64,000 bases of DNA from Hyperoodon ampullatus (Eukaryota > Chordata > Mammalia > Artiodactyla > Ziphiidae). Both the position numbers and the translations under genes were made by a program. A model generated the notes under the pieces. It had not been told where the DNA came from, made no database searches, and saw nothing but the letters and a program-made list of their open reading frames with translations. Below are positions 46,101-57,272 of the stretch, in pieces (the first letter of the stretch is position 1; every line of letters starts with the position of its first letter). Location: positions 175,534,242 to 175,598,241 of the forward strand of contig OX457059.1 in assembly GCA_949752795.1 (NCBI GenBank). Reading direction: 5' to 3'.

Positions 46101-48568
46101 AGGAGAACCCTCACCTCGGGCTGCGGGGTGGTGGGGGCAGCTTAGCGGGGCAGGGGGCACATCTGGGCTAGGCAGGCTCTTTCCCCTCGGCTGCACCGCC
46201 TGCTTCTGGTTTCGGCTTGGACCTGGTGTCGGGGGTGGGGGCGCTGGTGGCAGGGTGCTCCCAGAAGTGAGGGCTGTGTCGTTTCAGGAAGGCCTCGCAG
46301 AGGTGCTGTGATCCGGCCCTGCCCACCTCTCCAAGCGGACACCCGCCACGCCCCGCCAGGTGCGGGGTTCCAGGTGCCAGGCGCACGTGCACAGCACTCT
46401 CGGGTAGGGCGGAGCCGGCCTGCCGCCACCTGCATGCCCTGGTCCGTGGGCCTGGACGGTGCTGCTTCTGGCCCCAGGCAGCGGGGTCTGTGCTTGGTGG
46501 GGGCAGCTGGGGGCCAGGCGCACAGGGTCACCTGGCGAGGCCCTTGGGAAGTAGCATCTCTGGGCGTCTGGGCCTCCAGCTGGCAAGGTGCCCCCGCAGG
46601 CCACGCCTGAGGGTCGGGCATGGGCCCATGGAGGTCCGAGGGGCAGGGGCGCATCCACCTCCCACCCTCTCAGCTCCCGCCTGTGGGCAGGCGCGTCTCG
46701 CTCCAGAGGCCTGGGTGGGAGGGCCAGGCAGCCCTCCGGGAGAGGACGTTGGGAGGTGCCCCGGCAAGGGGCCGCGTCCAGCTGGCCAGGCTGTGGGTGG
46801 TGCCTGTCCTGTCAGTGTTTCCCCTGTTTTCGCCAGAGAACGGGTTTCTGTTTTAGCCAGAAACTTGCTGTGAAAGCACGGGAGCTCTCGGCCTCAAGCA
46901 TTTCCTTTTTTTCTGGCTTGAATGCAGAACGGTTTCTTCTCAGGCTGTGCCCCTCGGGGAGTCCACTGGCCCAGGAGGTGGCCAGGCCGCTGGATTTCAG
47001 ATCCAGCATCGATCCTGGCTGCAAAGCACGGAGGGCAGGGGACAAGGGCCAGAGGGCATTAGTTAACCCTGAGGGTCGTGGAACCTAAAAACTCCGTTGC
47101 AGTGCTGAACCACTTGGAAGAAGATCCAGCCTCGGGGGCCGGCCAGTTGGACGCACTGTTAGGTTGGCAGGTGGGACTGTTCTGCTGGAGTTGGCCCCGC
47201 GGCCCCAGGGGAGGACTGCAGGCTGCCCACTGCCCGTGCCTCGGTGCAGGCCCGGCCCCGCTGACCCTCGGGAATGCCTCTGGCTCTGAGCCTCAGAGGT
47301 CACTCTCTGCTCCTTGTCCGCAGAGGTTGCAGTGGGGCTGGCGGAGGCTGTGACCAGAGACGGAGGACGCTGCGCTCGGGACCCTCAGCGGGGATGGGGC
47401 TCTGACCCGGTGTCCACAGCAGACCACTGGGACTGGGCCTACCGGCCTCCGCTTTGCCCCTGAGCGGGCGCCCCCGTCCCGCCTGCCTCTCTGGCCTGGG
47501 CCGTCCCCTCCCGCCCCGAAGGCCCTGCTGCGTTCTCTTGATGCTGAGGACGCACGCTCCTCTCCTGGCGGCTTCCTGGTCCCGCCCCCTCGTTCAGAGC
47601 ACCGGCTCCTACGGTGTCCCTGGTGACCACCACGTTTACTCAGGTCCGGGTTAAGTTTGCATTTCATGGAGCCAGAAACCAGGCATCCAAATGGATGTGG
47701 GTGAAGCAGATCGACGACGGGTGGGAAGAGCAGAGGCCGCCTCGGCGGGGGGCCGTGTGTCTCCGAGGGCCGGGTGCGCAGGCTGGTGGAGGCAGCGGTG
47801 CTCTGAGCTGCGTCAGGCCTGCACCGGATGGGGAGGGTCCGCTTGGATGTGTGGCCGGCGCTTGCGGGCACGGGGGCTTCTCAGGACGCCCGTGATGACA
47901 CAAGACACACGGCCTCATGCGAAGCTCTCTGCTGCCTCCCCTCACGGGGAGGAGGAGGGATGCCCTGCCCACTTCGCCCCTTCCTGGCCACGGTTGCTCC
48001 CCGGGCCTTGGGCTCTCACTGCCAGGCACACGCTGTCCCGCCCGTTTCTGGGGGGGCTCCTCGGTGGTCTTGGGCCGAGGCTGGTCTGTAGCTCTGGGTC
48101 CTGGGCCTGGTGTGGTCCGGCCTTGCTGGCCAGTCATCCTGGGAGCCCCGGGCAGGGTGCCGCCCGGGCCTCTGGGGGCGGTGGGCTTGGTGTGCCGTGT
48201 TCAAAAGGTGCTGCAGGTTACTGGAACTTTCTTTAGAACCTGGAGGGAGACCAGCAGGTGGGTGGACACTAAGGCCTGGCTGGGCCGCACTGGGAGTCAC
48301 CCCTGAAGCACTGGCTTCCTCGGGCTCCTCGGGCCTGGCGAGCGCAGGGGGTGCCAGGAGCACGGGAGGGGGCTTTAAACAGGCCACTCCTAGGCTATGA
48401 TGGTGTCTCAGAGCTTCCTAGTTTTTGTGATCTGGACAGTTCTGAGGGGTGCTGGCCAGGTGTGTTGCAGGTGTCCTCGACTGGCATCTGTCTGATGGTT
48501 TTCTCGCGGCTCGGCGGGGTGTGGGTTTAACAGGAGGCCCCGGAGGGAACGTGAATTCTCACCGGCAT

Positions 48569-48604
48569 GCAAGGTGCCACCGTCACGCAAGGTGCCACCG
48601 TCAC
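48569..48604. repeat. 18-bp direct duplication
   Basis: Two identical adjacent copies of GCAAGGTGCCACCGTCAC. Identity of both copies suggests a recent duplication. Confidence 0.9.
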
Positions 48605-49839
48605 CGGGGCTCAGCACTAGAGTGTCCGTCAGGTTCTGCCGTGAAGCCCCTCTTTTCTGCTTTCCGTACTTCATCTGTGGGAAACGAGTCATCAGGTGCG
48701 GCAGCCCCTCCCCAGCCTTTGGAGCGAGTGGCTCCTGGCTTTGTGGCGCCTCCTCTCCAGCCATCTGTCCTTCCACTCAGCCTGCCGTGACTTGGGGGGC
48801 TGGGGGACGGAGGGGCTGCCCGCGCTGCAGGGGGGGCCAGTAAATACACATTTTAAAGGCTTGAAAAGGTTAGTTATGGCACATGGCTGCTGTGTCCTAG
48901 AAAAGCAAAACTCGGTTGTGAGCGCACGTCGGCAGCCCAGAGCTGGTGGTGCAGCCAGAGGCCAAGGGGCTGTAAACCGAGCGGCTGGCGCTCGGGCCAT
49001 GTGGTGCCTGCCCGCGGCTCCCGGGGTGTTTGAACTCACCAGCTGTGAGTGCGGTGGGGGTCACCTGTCCCAGGCTCCGGACTCTCTGGCGGGCAGCTCT
49101 GCGCGCGGGCGCCCGCCCTCCCGATGCCGGTGTGTGGGGCGGTGCTGTGGGCATGTCCGTGTTCGTCAGCTGTTTCTGTGCGTCACCCCCAGTTCCCTCC
49201 TGTCCCCTCGGGCCACGGGCACCTTCGGCCCCGCTTTCCTGGTGCTGCGTCCACAGCGTGGCCGTTCTCGGGCGTCCCCAGCACACGGGCACCCCCGCCG
49301 GTTGGACGTTCCCAGACACGGTGTCCCGTGGTGAGGAGTGTGATGAGATTCTGAGCCTTGTTGGTTCCACGTGGGTTTACTGGCCGAAGGATCCTTGTTT
49401 TAAAACCGAATCAGCCCCCTTCCTCGGTGACGAGAGGGGTGAGTCACATGCAAGGTGGCTGGGCTCTGAGGGACCTCCCAACCTGGCAGGGCCTCCCCAC
49501 CCACAGCGCCCGCCCGGCTGGACACTAGGGGTCCGGGGGTCCCGGGCTTGCTGGGGGCTGTGACCTTGGACCGCATCAGGCTGTGATCTCTGCGCGGTGA
49601 GCCCCACCGGCGGCCCCTGCGGCGTGAAACGAGCAGGCTGAAAGCCCCGCCCGTGGGCAAGGCTGGGAGCCAGCTCTGGTGGTGGTGGGGGCTGTTAATC
49701 GCGTGGCCTCCAGGCCGTTTCTGTGACTACATATCCGATGGCCCAGCCCAGCCCGTCCGTTAGAGCAGGTGAACGAGGCCCCAAGCGCTCCTGCCCGGAG
49801 ACAGCAGGTGTGGGTCCTGCCCCCCCGGCCGGCGTGGCC

Positions 49840-49901
49840 CAGGACACCTGACCGCACGCCCAGGACACCTGACCGCACGCCCAAGACACCTGACCGTCAG
49901 G
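49840..49901. repeat. 21-bp minisatellite, three copies
   Basis: The unit starts CAGGACACCTGACCGCACG. Two copies are identical (49840-49860, 49861-49881) and a third is diverged. The array is short and intronic. Confidence 0.92.
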
Positions 49902-50516
49902 GGGCCCCTCCCGCACGGCCCGGCAGCCACCGCTGCGCACGAGGGCGCCCGGTGACCTCCGGGCTGTGTGCCCGGTGGGGGCACCACGGGGGACCCGCCC
50001 CAGGAGGACGGAGGAGGTGGGGCCGGTGAGGCGGGCCCTGCGCCCCCGGGATCCCCTCTGCTCGGGCTTGTCTTGGGTCCTCATTGTCGTGAACAAGCAG
50101 AGTCTGCAGCGGGCGCAAGCCCAGGTGAGCGACCTCCTCCCTGAAACGTAGGGGGAGGGGCTCAGCCAGAGGAGGACCCCTGCTCTTCAGAGCCGCGACC
50201 GGGCCTGGCAGGGTCGTGCCGGGTGCCATCAGAGTCCCGGGGGAGGCGGGAGAGGTGTCCACCCAGAGCCTTAGGCCTTCAGAGCCCCTAGCGTGTGCCA
50301 AGGGCTCAGGCCCTGGGGTGGTTGTACCAGTTTCCTTTGTGAAGACGTGAGTTGTAACCTGCCCCTCCCTTGGAAAATAGAAACTGAGATGTGAGTGTTC
50401 TCCAGCGGTGAAGGCAAGTAAGGGACTGTTAAGGCTCACCCGGCTAGCTTGTGACGGTTTTGCATTTTGGGGATGGGATCGCAGGTGTGTCCCTCAGGTA
50501 GAAGCGTTTGATTTTT

Positions 50517-50720
50517 TTTTTTTTTTTTGCGGTACGCGGGCCTCTCACTGTTGTGGCCTCTCCCATCGCGGAGCACAGGCTCCGGACGTGCAGGCTCAGC
50601 GGCCGTGGCTCATGGGCCCAGCCGCTCCGCAGCTTGTGGGATCTTCCCGGACCGGGGCACGAACCCGCATCCCCTGCATCAGCAGGCGGATTCTCAACCA
50701 CTGCGCCACCAGGGAAGCCC
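50517..50720 (-). mobile_element. CHR-type tRNA-derived SINE (cetacean) in intron 1
   Basis: Same family as the copy at 6059, in the same orientation: on the minus strand the head GGGCTTCCCTGGTGGCGCAG is at 50720 and the A-tail shows as poly-T at about 50517-50528. Target-site duplications of 16 bp, GAAGCGTTTGATTTTT (50501-50516) and GAAGCCTTTGATTTTT (50721-50736), differ at one base. It lies antisense to SLC12A7 and should be spliced out. Confidence 0.96.
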
Positions 50721-53295
50721 GAAGCCTTTGATTTTTAACCAAGAGTCCCGGCTCCAGCAGGTCGAGGAGAAGATGGCCGCCCGAGGCTCCCACGTGAGCC
50801 TCTTTCCGCTGGGTCCCCCAGCGCTTTGGAAAGCATGCCCGAGGGCTGCCTTCTCAGAAATGAAGGGAAACGTGTTCTCATGGTTTACGATGGATCAGGA
50901 GACTCGCTGTTGGCCGTGACCTCTGGTGTGGGCGGTGCAGCCCCCAAACCAGGGGGGTCGGCGGCGGGGGGGGATTTACGGAGATGCTGGGGCGTGTGTT
51001 GCTGTTCCTCCTGTGCGTTTTGTGTGCGTTCCCCCATTCTCTGTGCTCGCTCTGTGTGTGAATTCTGGTTATAAGCAGCGAGCTGGAAGACCAGAGCCTC
51101 ACAGCCTGACAGCCCAGTCCTGGCCGTCCCCGGGCTTCCTGTGCACACATGCCCAGCACACGTGTCCCCATGGGGCGGGCCATCCTGGCCTTTGTGGGGC
51201 GTTCACGGCACCGTTTCCCACTCTCCGGTCTCCACGGTCGTCCTGTGTGTACATAAGCCACTAACGTCCACCTGCCTCGACTCGGTTGGTCCTGGCGGTC
51301 CCCCTCGGCCCCCTCGGCCCCCTCACCTGGGCACTTCTCGCGCAGTCTGCTCCTTTCCAACGCTCCGCTCCGGGCCACCCCCAGCCCTCCTCATGGCGGA
51401 TGGGCAGCTGTCTAGCTCCTGTTTGAGCTCATGGTCTCACTTTCCCAGCCACCGGGAGCATCAGATGCTCCAAGAAGGATGTTGCTTCTGTGGATTGAAC
51501 GTGGTTGCAGGTGCCTATCCGCCCCGTGCCTGGTGGGCATTCAGACAGACCCTCTGGAGCCCCCTGGACCAGGCTGTGCTTCCTGGCGGGGGCGGCAGGG
51601 GCACCTGGGCCTGAGCTGAGTGGAGGCCCTGTCCACGGTGGCCACCTCTCCCTGGACGAGAAACGTGAGACCTGGGAGCCATGAATTTGTCTGGCCTGCG
51701 AGGCTGAAGCCTGTTGACCGGGACAGAGCCGGCCTGCGTGTCCTCCAGAGTCTGCTCTGCAGAGAGCTCTTTGCAGCTTCCGTTTACACCAGAAACCCAG
51801 TCGGAAACGCTTGTCTCTCGTTACCAGAAACAGGATCGTTACCACCAGAAAAATACAGTCATTACTACCAGGAAGAGGCTGCTGAGCAGGAACCCGCTTG
51901 AAGCAGGAAGGAGGGAGAGAGGCGGGCACTCTCCTGAAGACACCTGCAGGGCGGGTGGAGGGCGCTCAGGAGTGATTTCTTGTTTAATTGAATGTGGTTG
52001 CATTTTTTAAGCTTTGTTTTGACCCAACTTCAGAACGTTGACTTCAGAAAACTTTCAAGGGCACAGGATCACGTGCCACCTGCCTGAGCGTTGGTCCCAC
52101 CTGCCTTATGCCTCCCCCCGCCCCCTTTTCACACGTTCCTTCCTGATTTGCTGAGAACAGGCAGCAGGTGCGATGCCCTTTGTGTGTTTCCTAAAACAAG
52201 CACGTTTTCTCTCATGATCCCTGTAGTACGGTCACCAAAGTCAGGACGTTTTCATTGACTGCAGTCTTCCTCAGATTTCACCGTCGGCCCAGTAACGTCC
52301 TTTATGGAAAGAATCAGGCTGCTTCCATCTTCTTCCTCTTTCCAGAACATTCCGGAGCCGGCCCGTGTCCCCCGAGGCCTCTGAAGAGGGCCGGTCGCTC
52401 CTTTGGTTTGCTTCAAGCTCCTCGTGCTGGAATCCGGGGACCCAGGCAGTCATGTCCTCTCCTGGGTGCCGGTCAGCCTGCGACCCTCGGGTTCACCTTG
52501 ACCCTTGGTTCGGTGGGTGGTCGGCTCTTCCTGGCACTGCCCCTGCCCCATGGTGCTGAGCAGGTGGCTCGTGGGGCCATGGTCGCGGGGGTGTCCCTGC
52601 CCCGTCCCCTCCAGGTGTCGCCCCTGGTCCCGGCATCTGCTGGTGGTTCCTGCACCAAGCGGTTCCCCGGCCACTGGCTTCCTCGGGCCTTCTGCTGCCC
52701 CCGAGCTGGTCACTGGGGCTCGGCAGTGAGGGGCACAGGGTCCGTCCGGCAGGAGGGCAGGGCTCTGCCTGCCCTGTGGCCTCCGCGGGCTGGACCCTGG
52801 GAACCTTCCGGGGAGGGGTCTGGGAGGCCTTGGTGGATGGGCGTGGGTCTGTGGATTTCGGGGGGACTGGACAGCTGAGTCGGGGGTGAGGGGCGATGCC
52901 TGGACCCCAGTGGCTCCCGCATCTGTGTCCGTTGCGAGGGGCCGGCACGTGAGTTCACGGGGGATGGACTGTGGTCTCCCCTTTCCTGTGCGTCTGGGCT
53001 TTGGTTTCCTTCTGGGGACTTGGGGGATTCCATCAGAAGGTCGGGTGTCACCCCTGACGGGACCTGGTGAGCAGGTGATTCCCCGCTAACGTCATGCTCC
53101 AGGTTGGCCCAGGGCCCCTGGGGGCCTGAGAAAAGCCAGTTTTGAGCGCCTTTTCCTGGTGTCCTCACTCGGTCCTTCTGATACAGGGTCACATCACACG
53201 TGGAAGGGCTGTGGGTGGGGCTGATGTGCAGGTGGGCCCAGGTAGGGGTGCCAGTGTCTCCGAGCTCACCCCATGTCCCTGCTGGCAGCTTCTGG

Positions 53296-53355
53296 GATGG
53301 CATTGCTCCTGATCCGGTGGGATGGGGCAGGGCTGGGAATCAGAGCAATGCCATC
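53296..53355. repeat. Inverted repeat able to form a 17-bp hairpin
   Basis: The left arm (53296-53313, GATGGCATTGCTCCTGAT) pairs with the right arm (53339-53355, ATCAGAGCAATGCCATC) over 17 base pairs with one bulged C. The loop is 25 bases. It lies in intron 1, about 660 bases before exon 2. The outer flanks do not extend the stem. Confidence 0.85.
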
Positions 53356-54018
53356 GAGGTTTTTCTCTCTGCTTTGAATTGGGAGCACGTGGTAAGGCTC
53401 ACGTTTCAGGATCTGGGAGGAGCTCCCAGGGTGAGTCTGGGCTGACCCTTCGCTCCTCTGCGGCCTGGCCACGCTGAGGGCCTTGATATACTCTAGCTGG
53501 GGACGGCGGGTCAGGGCTTCCTGACAGAAACAGCCGCGGAGACAGCAGGGCCGCGGTGGGCCACCTGCCAGCCGTGCACCTACGTGTGGGCTCCGTGACA
53601 CTCCCCGTGGGGACTGTGCTCTGAGCTAATGGGGTCACCAGTGAGGCCGTCGTAGTCCACCAGGATTGGGGGAATTGGAAACCTGAAGCTGCTGTCAGAA
53701 CAAAGCAGCGAACCTCTGTGCCACCTGGTACAAGTGCCGGTCCCCACCCCGTCCCCACCGTGGACAGTCACGGGCCAGCCTGTCTGGATCTGCTGGTCTT
53801 GAGCTGTTTGTCCTGCGGGACCCAAAAGGGCCGGGGTGGGACCTGAGGTTCCTGGACCCAGCGCCACCTTTGGCGTTCTCTCTACCTTGTCTCTCGCCCC
53901 CGACAGGTAACTTAGAAGAGTCCGGGGCACGTAGAGAAGCGCCTGGCGGGGCCCCTCCTCCAGTCCCCTCGTGGCCTCCTTTAATTCCTTTCACATCTGA
54001 CCGAGCCCTTCCCCACAG

Positions 54019-54113
54019 GAGATGGAAACCCCGGGGAGAACAGCCCGTTCATCGGCAGCGTGGAGGTGGGCGGAGAGAACGCCTTCGAGAGGAAGAGCAT
54101 GGCGCTCTTCGAG
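54019..54113 (+). CDS. SLC12A7: SLC12A7 exon 2
   Basis: Acceptor CCCCACAG|GA, donor GAG|GTAGGC; phase 1 in, phase 0 out. It encodes residues 42-73, GDGNPGENSPFIGSVEV then NAFERKSMALFE. The NPxENSPF stretch is the most conserved part of the KCC N-terminus. In published KCC structures, as I recall, this region can fold back into the inward-facing vestibule and block it. Both candidate first exons (9609 and 39302) splice onto this exon in frame, so it is the point where the two N-termini would merge. Confidence 0.97.
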
Positions 54114-54376
54114 GTAGGCGACCGCCCCCTGCTGTCCCCTTCATGTACCCGCGAGAGAAGACCCCAGCCTAACGGTGCCCTGGGGTCCGGGCAGAGGCCT
54201 CAGGGAGCCCCGTGGAGGGGCTGGGGCTGGGCCGTCCGGGGAGCCCTGGGGCCCTGAGCCCTGACCGTTGACCCGCTGGGCACGTAGAGCGGGAGCCCTG
54301 CTGGGAGGTTGGTCTGGTCGGTCTGGGGCGTCTCGGGCTGGGGGGGTCACGAACTCCACGTCTCGGCCTCAAATAG

Positions 54377-54499
54377 GAGGAGATGGACAGCAACCCCATG
54401 GTGTCCTCGCTACTCAACAAGCTGGCCAACTACACCAACCTGAGCCAGGGCGTGGTGGAACACGAGGAGGCCGAGGACAGCCGGCGGCGCCAGGCCAAG
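54377..54499 (+). CDS. SLC12A7: SLC12A7 exon 3
   Basis: 41 codons, phase 0 both sides, residues 74-114: [20 protein letters not shown] through [13 protein letters not shown]. It is the cytosolic segment before TM1, nearly identical to human KCC4. The acceptor is AAATAG|GAG with a modest pyrimidine tract. The donor AAG|GTGCTC is weak (no A at +4, no G at +5). The frame closes 29 bases into the intron if the exon is read through (stop at 54527-54529). Confidence 0.96.
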
Positions 54500-57125
54500 G
54501 TGCTCCAGCCCCGCCCAGCCCCGCGCTAGGGCCTCCCCGCCCCCACCGGATCCCCTGGACCCCCCCTCCCCCGACTTGGTTTCTCAGTGTCGGGACTTGT
54601 CCTGCTGCCACCTTCCTGGGAGCCTTACTTCTGAGGGGTTACCTCTGGGAGCCTCTCCTAAGATGCGCCCAGCTCTCCGAGGATTCTGTGCAGAGACCTT
54701 GGGGAGGTCCCGTAAGCCCAGCCTGCTGAGCTGCACGCAGCGCGTAGGGCAGGTCCACAGGGCGGGCAGCTCCTGGCCCCGTCCCCAGGGGACCCGGGAG
54801 CCGGTGCCAGAGGCTGACGCAGGCCGCCCGTGACCCTCAGCACAACCGTTGTGTGGCCAGGTGGGCAGGTTTGGCGGGATGACCCGGCCGCCCCACCCCC
54901 GGGCATGGGTCCGTGGGAGCGGCCCTTGTCCCCCTGACCAAGGGGCACAGAGATGGGGGGTCGGTCCCCCAAAAGTGCCTTCTCCAGGGTCTGGGCACCT
55001 CTAGTATCTTGGGCCTTGTAACCGGCCAGGTTGATCCTTCAAAGCTGCCTTTTATGGGAGTGCCGGGGGCCCCGTCACGGCCTTTCAGGATGACTCAGGG
55101 TCATCTCGCCGCTGCACGGGGACAGGGGCTGGGCCTGAGGCTGGCCCCGCGCCCGTGAGGCTGGAGGGTTTGCTTCTGGTGTTTCACGGTCCTTGAGGCC
55201 AAAGGCAGGGCCGGAGCCGCTCTCGGCTTGTGTTGCCCTCAGCCTTCTCCACCGTCCTGCGCCCGGGGCCGGGAACCGCCACAAACAGGGCACGGGTCCG
55301 CGGGGGGGCGGGCTGCCCCGGACGCTGGCGCTCAGGGCCCAGGCGTGAAAAGCCAGCTGCTGGGTGCTGTCCAGGCCTCAGGCCGAGTCTGCCCAAGGCT
55401 TCTGACCCACCTCCACGCTCCCCGGGCGCCCCCTTGGGTTACTTCCCTGGGGTCCCTGCTCCATGCCAGCCCCACGCCAGCCTTCTTGGCGTGGGCGTTC
55501 CTGTGTGTCGACCTTCCATTCTCACCCTGAGAAGCCCCCCGGCTTCCTTTGAGGGGGATCCGCCTTTCAGCCCAGCGAGCGGGCTGGGCCACGTCTCCGC
55601 AGCCTCCACAGGACGCCTCGTTTCAGGCAGCCTGGCCCCTTTCACAGGAAATGTTTTCAGAGCAGATCTTTCCAGCTTTTTTTCCTTTTATTCATCTAAG
55701 TTTAAGCAGCTTCCCCCATTAAACGTCCTCTTGTCTTTTTAGCCAGGTGTCCCCAAATCCCGACTGTGTCGCCTGACGCAGCTGTCACGCTGGCCGGCGG
55801 GCAGGACGGGCTGGCCCCGGCCTTGTTCCTGAGCTTTCCTCTGGGCAGGTTTGCTCGGCTGTAGTCTGTCTGGGGTTACGGAAGACGTTTCTGTCAGGCA
55901 CCCTCCTGCAGTTACCCCACGGCGGGGCGACCCTCTCCCAGGCCGCATCTGGTCGGCCGTGCTGCGGGGCCTTCGGGAAGGGGGTGACTCACAGGTGGCA
56001 CGGCCTCTCCGAACTCTCGCTGGGTCCCCTCCCCTCGCTGGCCTCTTCCTCCAGGTGGGTCAGGACACGGCAGATTTCTCTCTGCACGTGGTGCTTCTGC
56101 ACCCCGTGTAGCTTAGGGAACGGTGGCCGGTCCCTAACCTTCCTTCCGGCCTCGCATTTCCCCTCACCGCGTGGTCTCCTGGGGACCTGGCCTGCAGTCG
56201 CTTCGGACAGAGCCCAGATCAGCTTGCCCCTCCGCTTTTGTCTAAGTTCCCCCCCTTCCCGCTGCGCCCCTGATGGGGGAGGCGGCCGAGCCCTTCTCCC
56301 CTCTCTGCCCCGGGGCACTGACGTGGCTTTGCCCCCGCCCCCCTACACCTGGGCAGTGAGGGTGTTGCCAGAATCTTGGCCTCTGTACACCAGGGCTGAA
56401 TAGAAATACGGAGGCGGGGTTTTGGAGGAAAGAGAAAGAATAGCTTTATTTCTTTGCCAGGCGAAGCGGGGACACAGCGGGCTGGCGCCTCAGACCCTGT
56501 GCCCACCCTGCAGGGGGTAGTCTTACAGTGGTCAGGGAGCAGGGTGCGGTCAGCTCGTGGACAGCTCTCGGATTGGTTGGCATCAAGGTGAAGTTTCAAG
56601 CATCATCAACCTTCTGGTTTCAGCCGGTCTGGGGTCTGTGTGCTTGTGGCCAGCAGGTTCCATCTGGTGGGTGTCTGCTTCCTGCAGAAACAACTTAGGA
56701 AGGTGTGTCAGGCCTTTACCTATATGTTTCAGGGAACTGGGAGTTCGTGATTCCGAGATGCGGCAGAATTGTAGGCTGAATTACTGCCGGTTCCCCAGGC
56801 CAGCAGCTCTTCTCTGTTTCTGTTGATACGTCTTCACGTTTCCCAATCATTCACTCTTGAGTCAGCATTTCACTTGCGAAGACAGGGACTCAGGGCCTTG
56901 TACACAGTTTCAAGGGGTCCTACTCTGGGTTCTCTCCAAGCCCTGGCCTCGCTTCAGCTGTTTTCCACGTAGCTGAAGCTGTGGCCTTTGCTGGTCTTCC
57001 TTTGTCTTCCTGTCCCCTGACCTCTTCACGGTCTCTGGGGCCCACGGTGTGGCCTCGGCTCCCGGCGGGGCGGGGGGCCCTGGGGGAGGCGCTGCCGGCC
57101 CTGGAACCTGCCCCCTCCCTTCCAG
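54500..57125 (+). other. SLC12A7: SLC12A7 intron 3
   Basis: 2.6 kb, from the weak donor GTGCTC to CCCTTCCAG. It contains a candidate antisense LTR (about 56363-56905). The remainder is GC-rich and shows nothing else. Confidence 0.9.
56363..56905 (-). mobile_element. Candidate endogenous retroviral solo LTR, antisense
   Basis: On the minus strand the segment contains a polyadenylation signal in an LTR-like setting (CTGGCAAAGAAATAAAGCTA, 56437-56456 region). After it comes a CCTCC-rich stretch and an end like GATTCTGGCAACA, which is the form of many mammalian LTR 3' ends. No gag, pol or env sequence is next to it, so it would be a solo LTR. The right limit and the family are uncertain. Confidence 0.45.
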
Positions 57126-57272
57126 AGCCCCCGCATGGGCACCTTCATCGGCGTCTACCTGCCCTGCCTGCAGAACATCCTGGGGGTCATCCTCTTCCTG
57201 CGCCTGACCTGGATCGTGGGGGCGGCCGGCGTCCTGGAGTCCTTTCTCATCGTGTCCGTGTGTTGCACCTGC
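57126..57272 (+). CDS. SLC12A7: SLC12A7 exon 4 (TM1 and start of TM2)
   Basis: 49 codons, phase 0 both sides, residues 115-163. It starts [20 protein letters not shown] and ends [11 protein letters not shown]. It holds TM1, with its unwound centre around Asn131-Ile132. In KCC structures these backbone and side-chain groups help bind potassium, and the nearby Gly-Val-Ile (134-136) lies by a chloride site. The first part of TM2 follows. Position 158-159 reads Ser-Val where human and mouse have Ala-Met. The splice sites are CTTCCAG|AGC and TGC|GTGAGT. Confidence 0.98.

Larger units (their letters stand above)
39426..54018 (+). other. SLC12A7: SLC12A7 intron 1
   Basis: The 14.6-kb intron runs from GTGAGC to CCCCACAG. 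I see no further exon in it. It opens with a purine-rich G tract (39490-39590). Further features are GTGTGG and CA runs, two small tandem repeats (48569-48604, 49840-49901), a CHR SINE (50517-50720) and a hairpin-forming inverted repeat (53296-53355). The remainder is GC-rich unique sequence. Confidence 0.85.
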
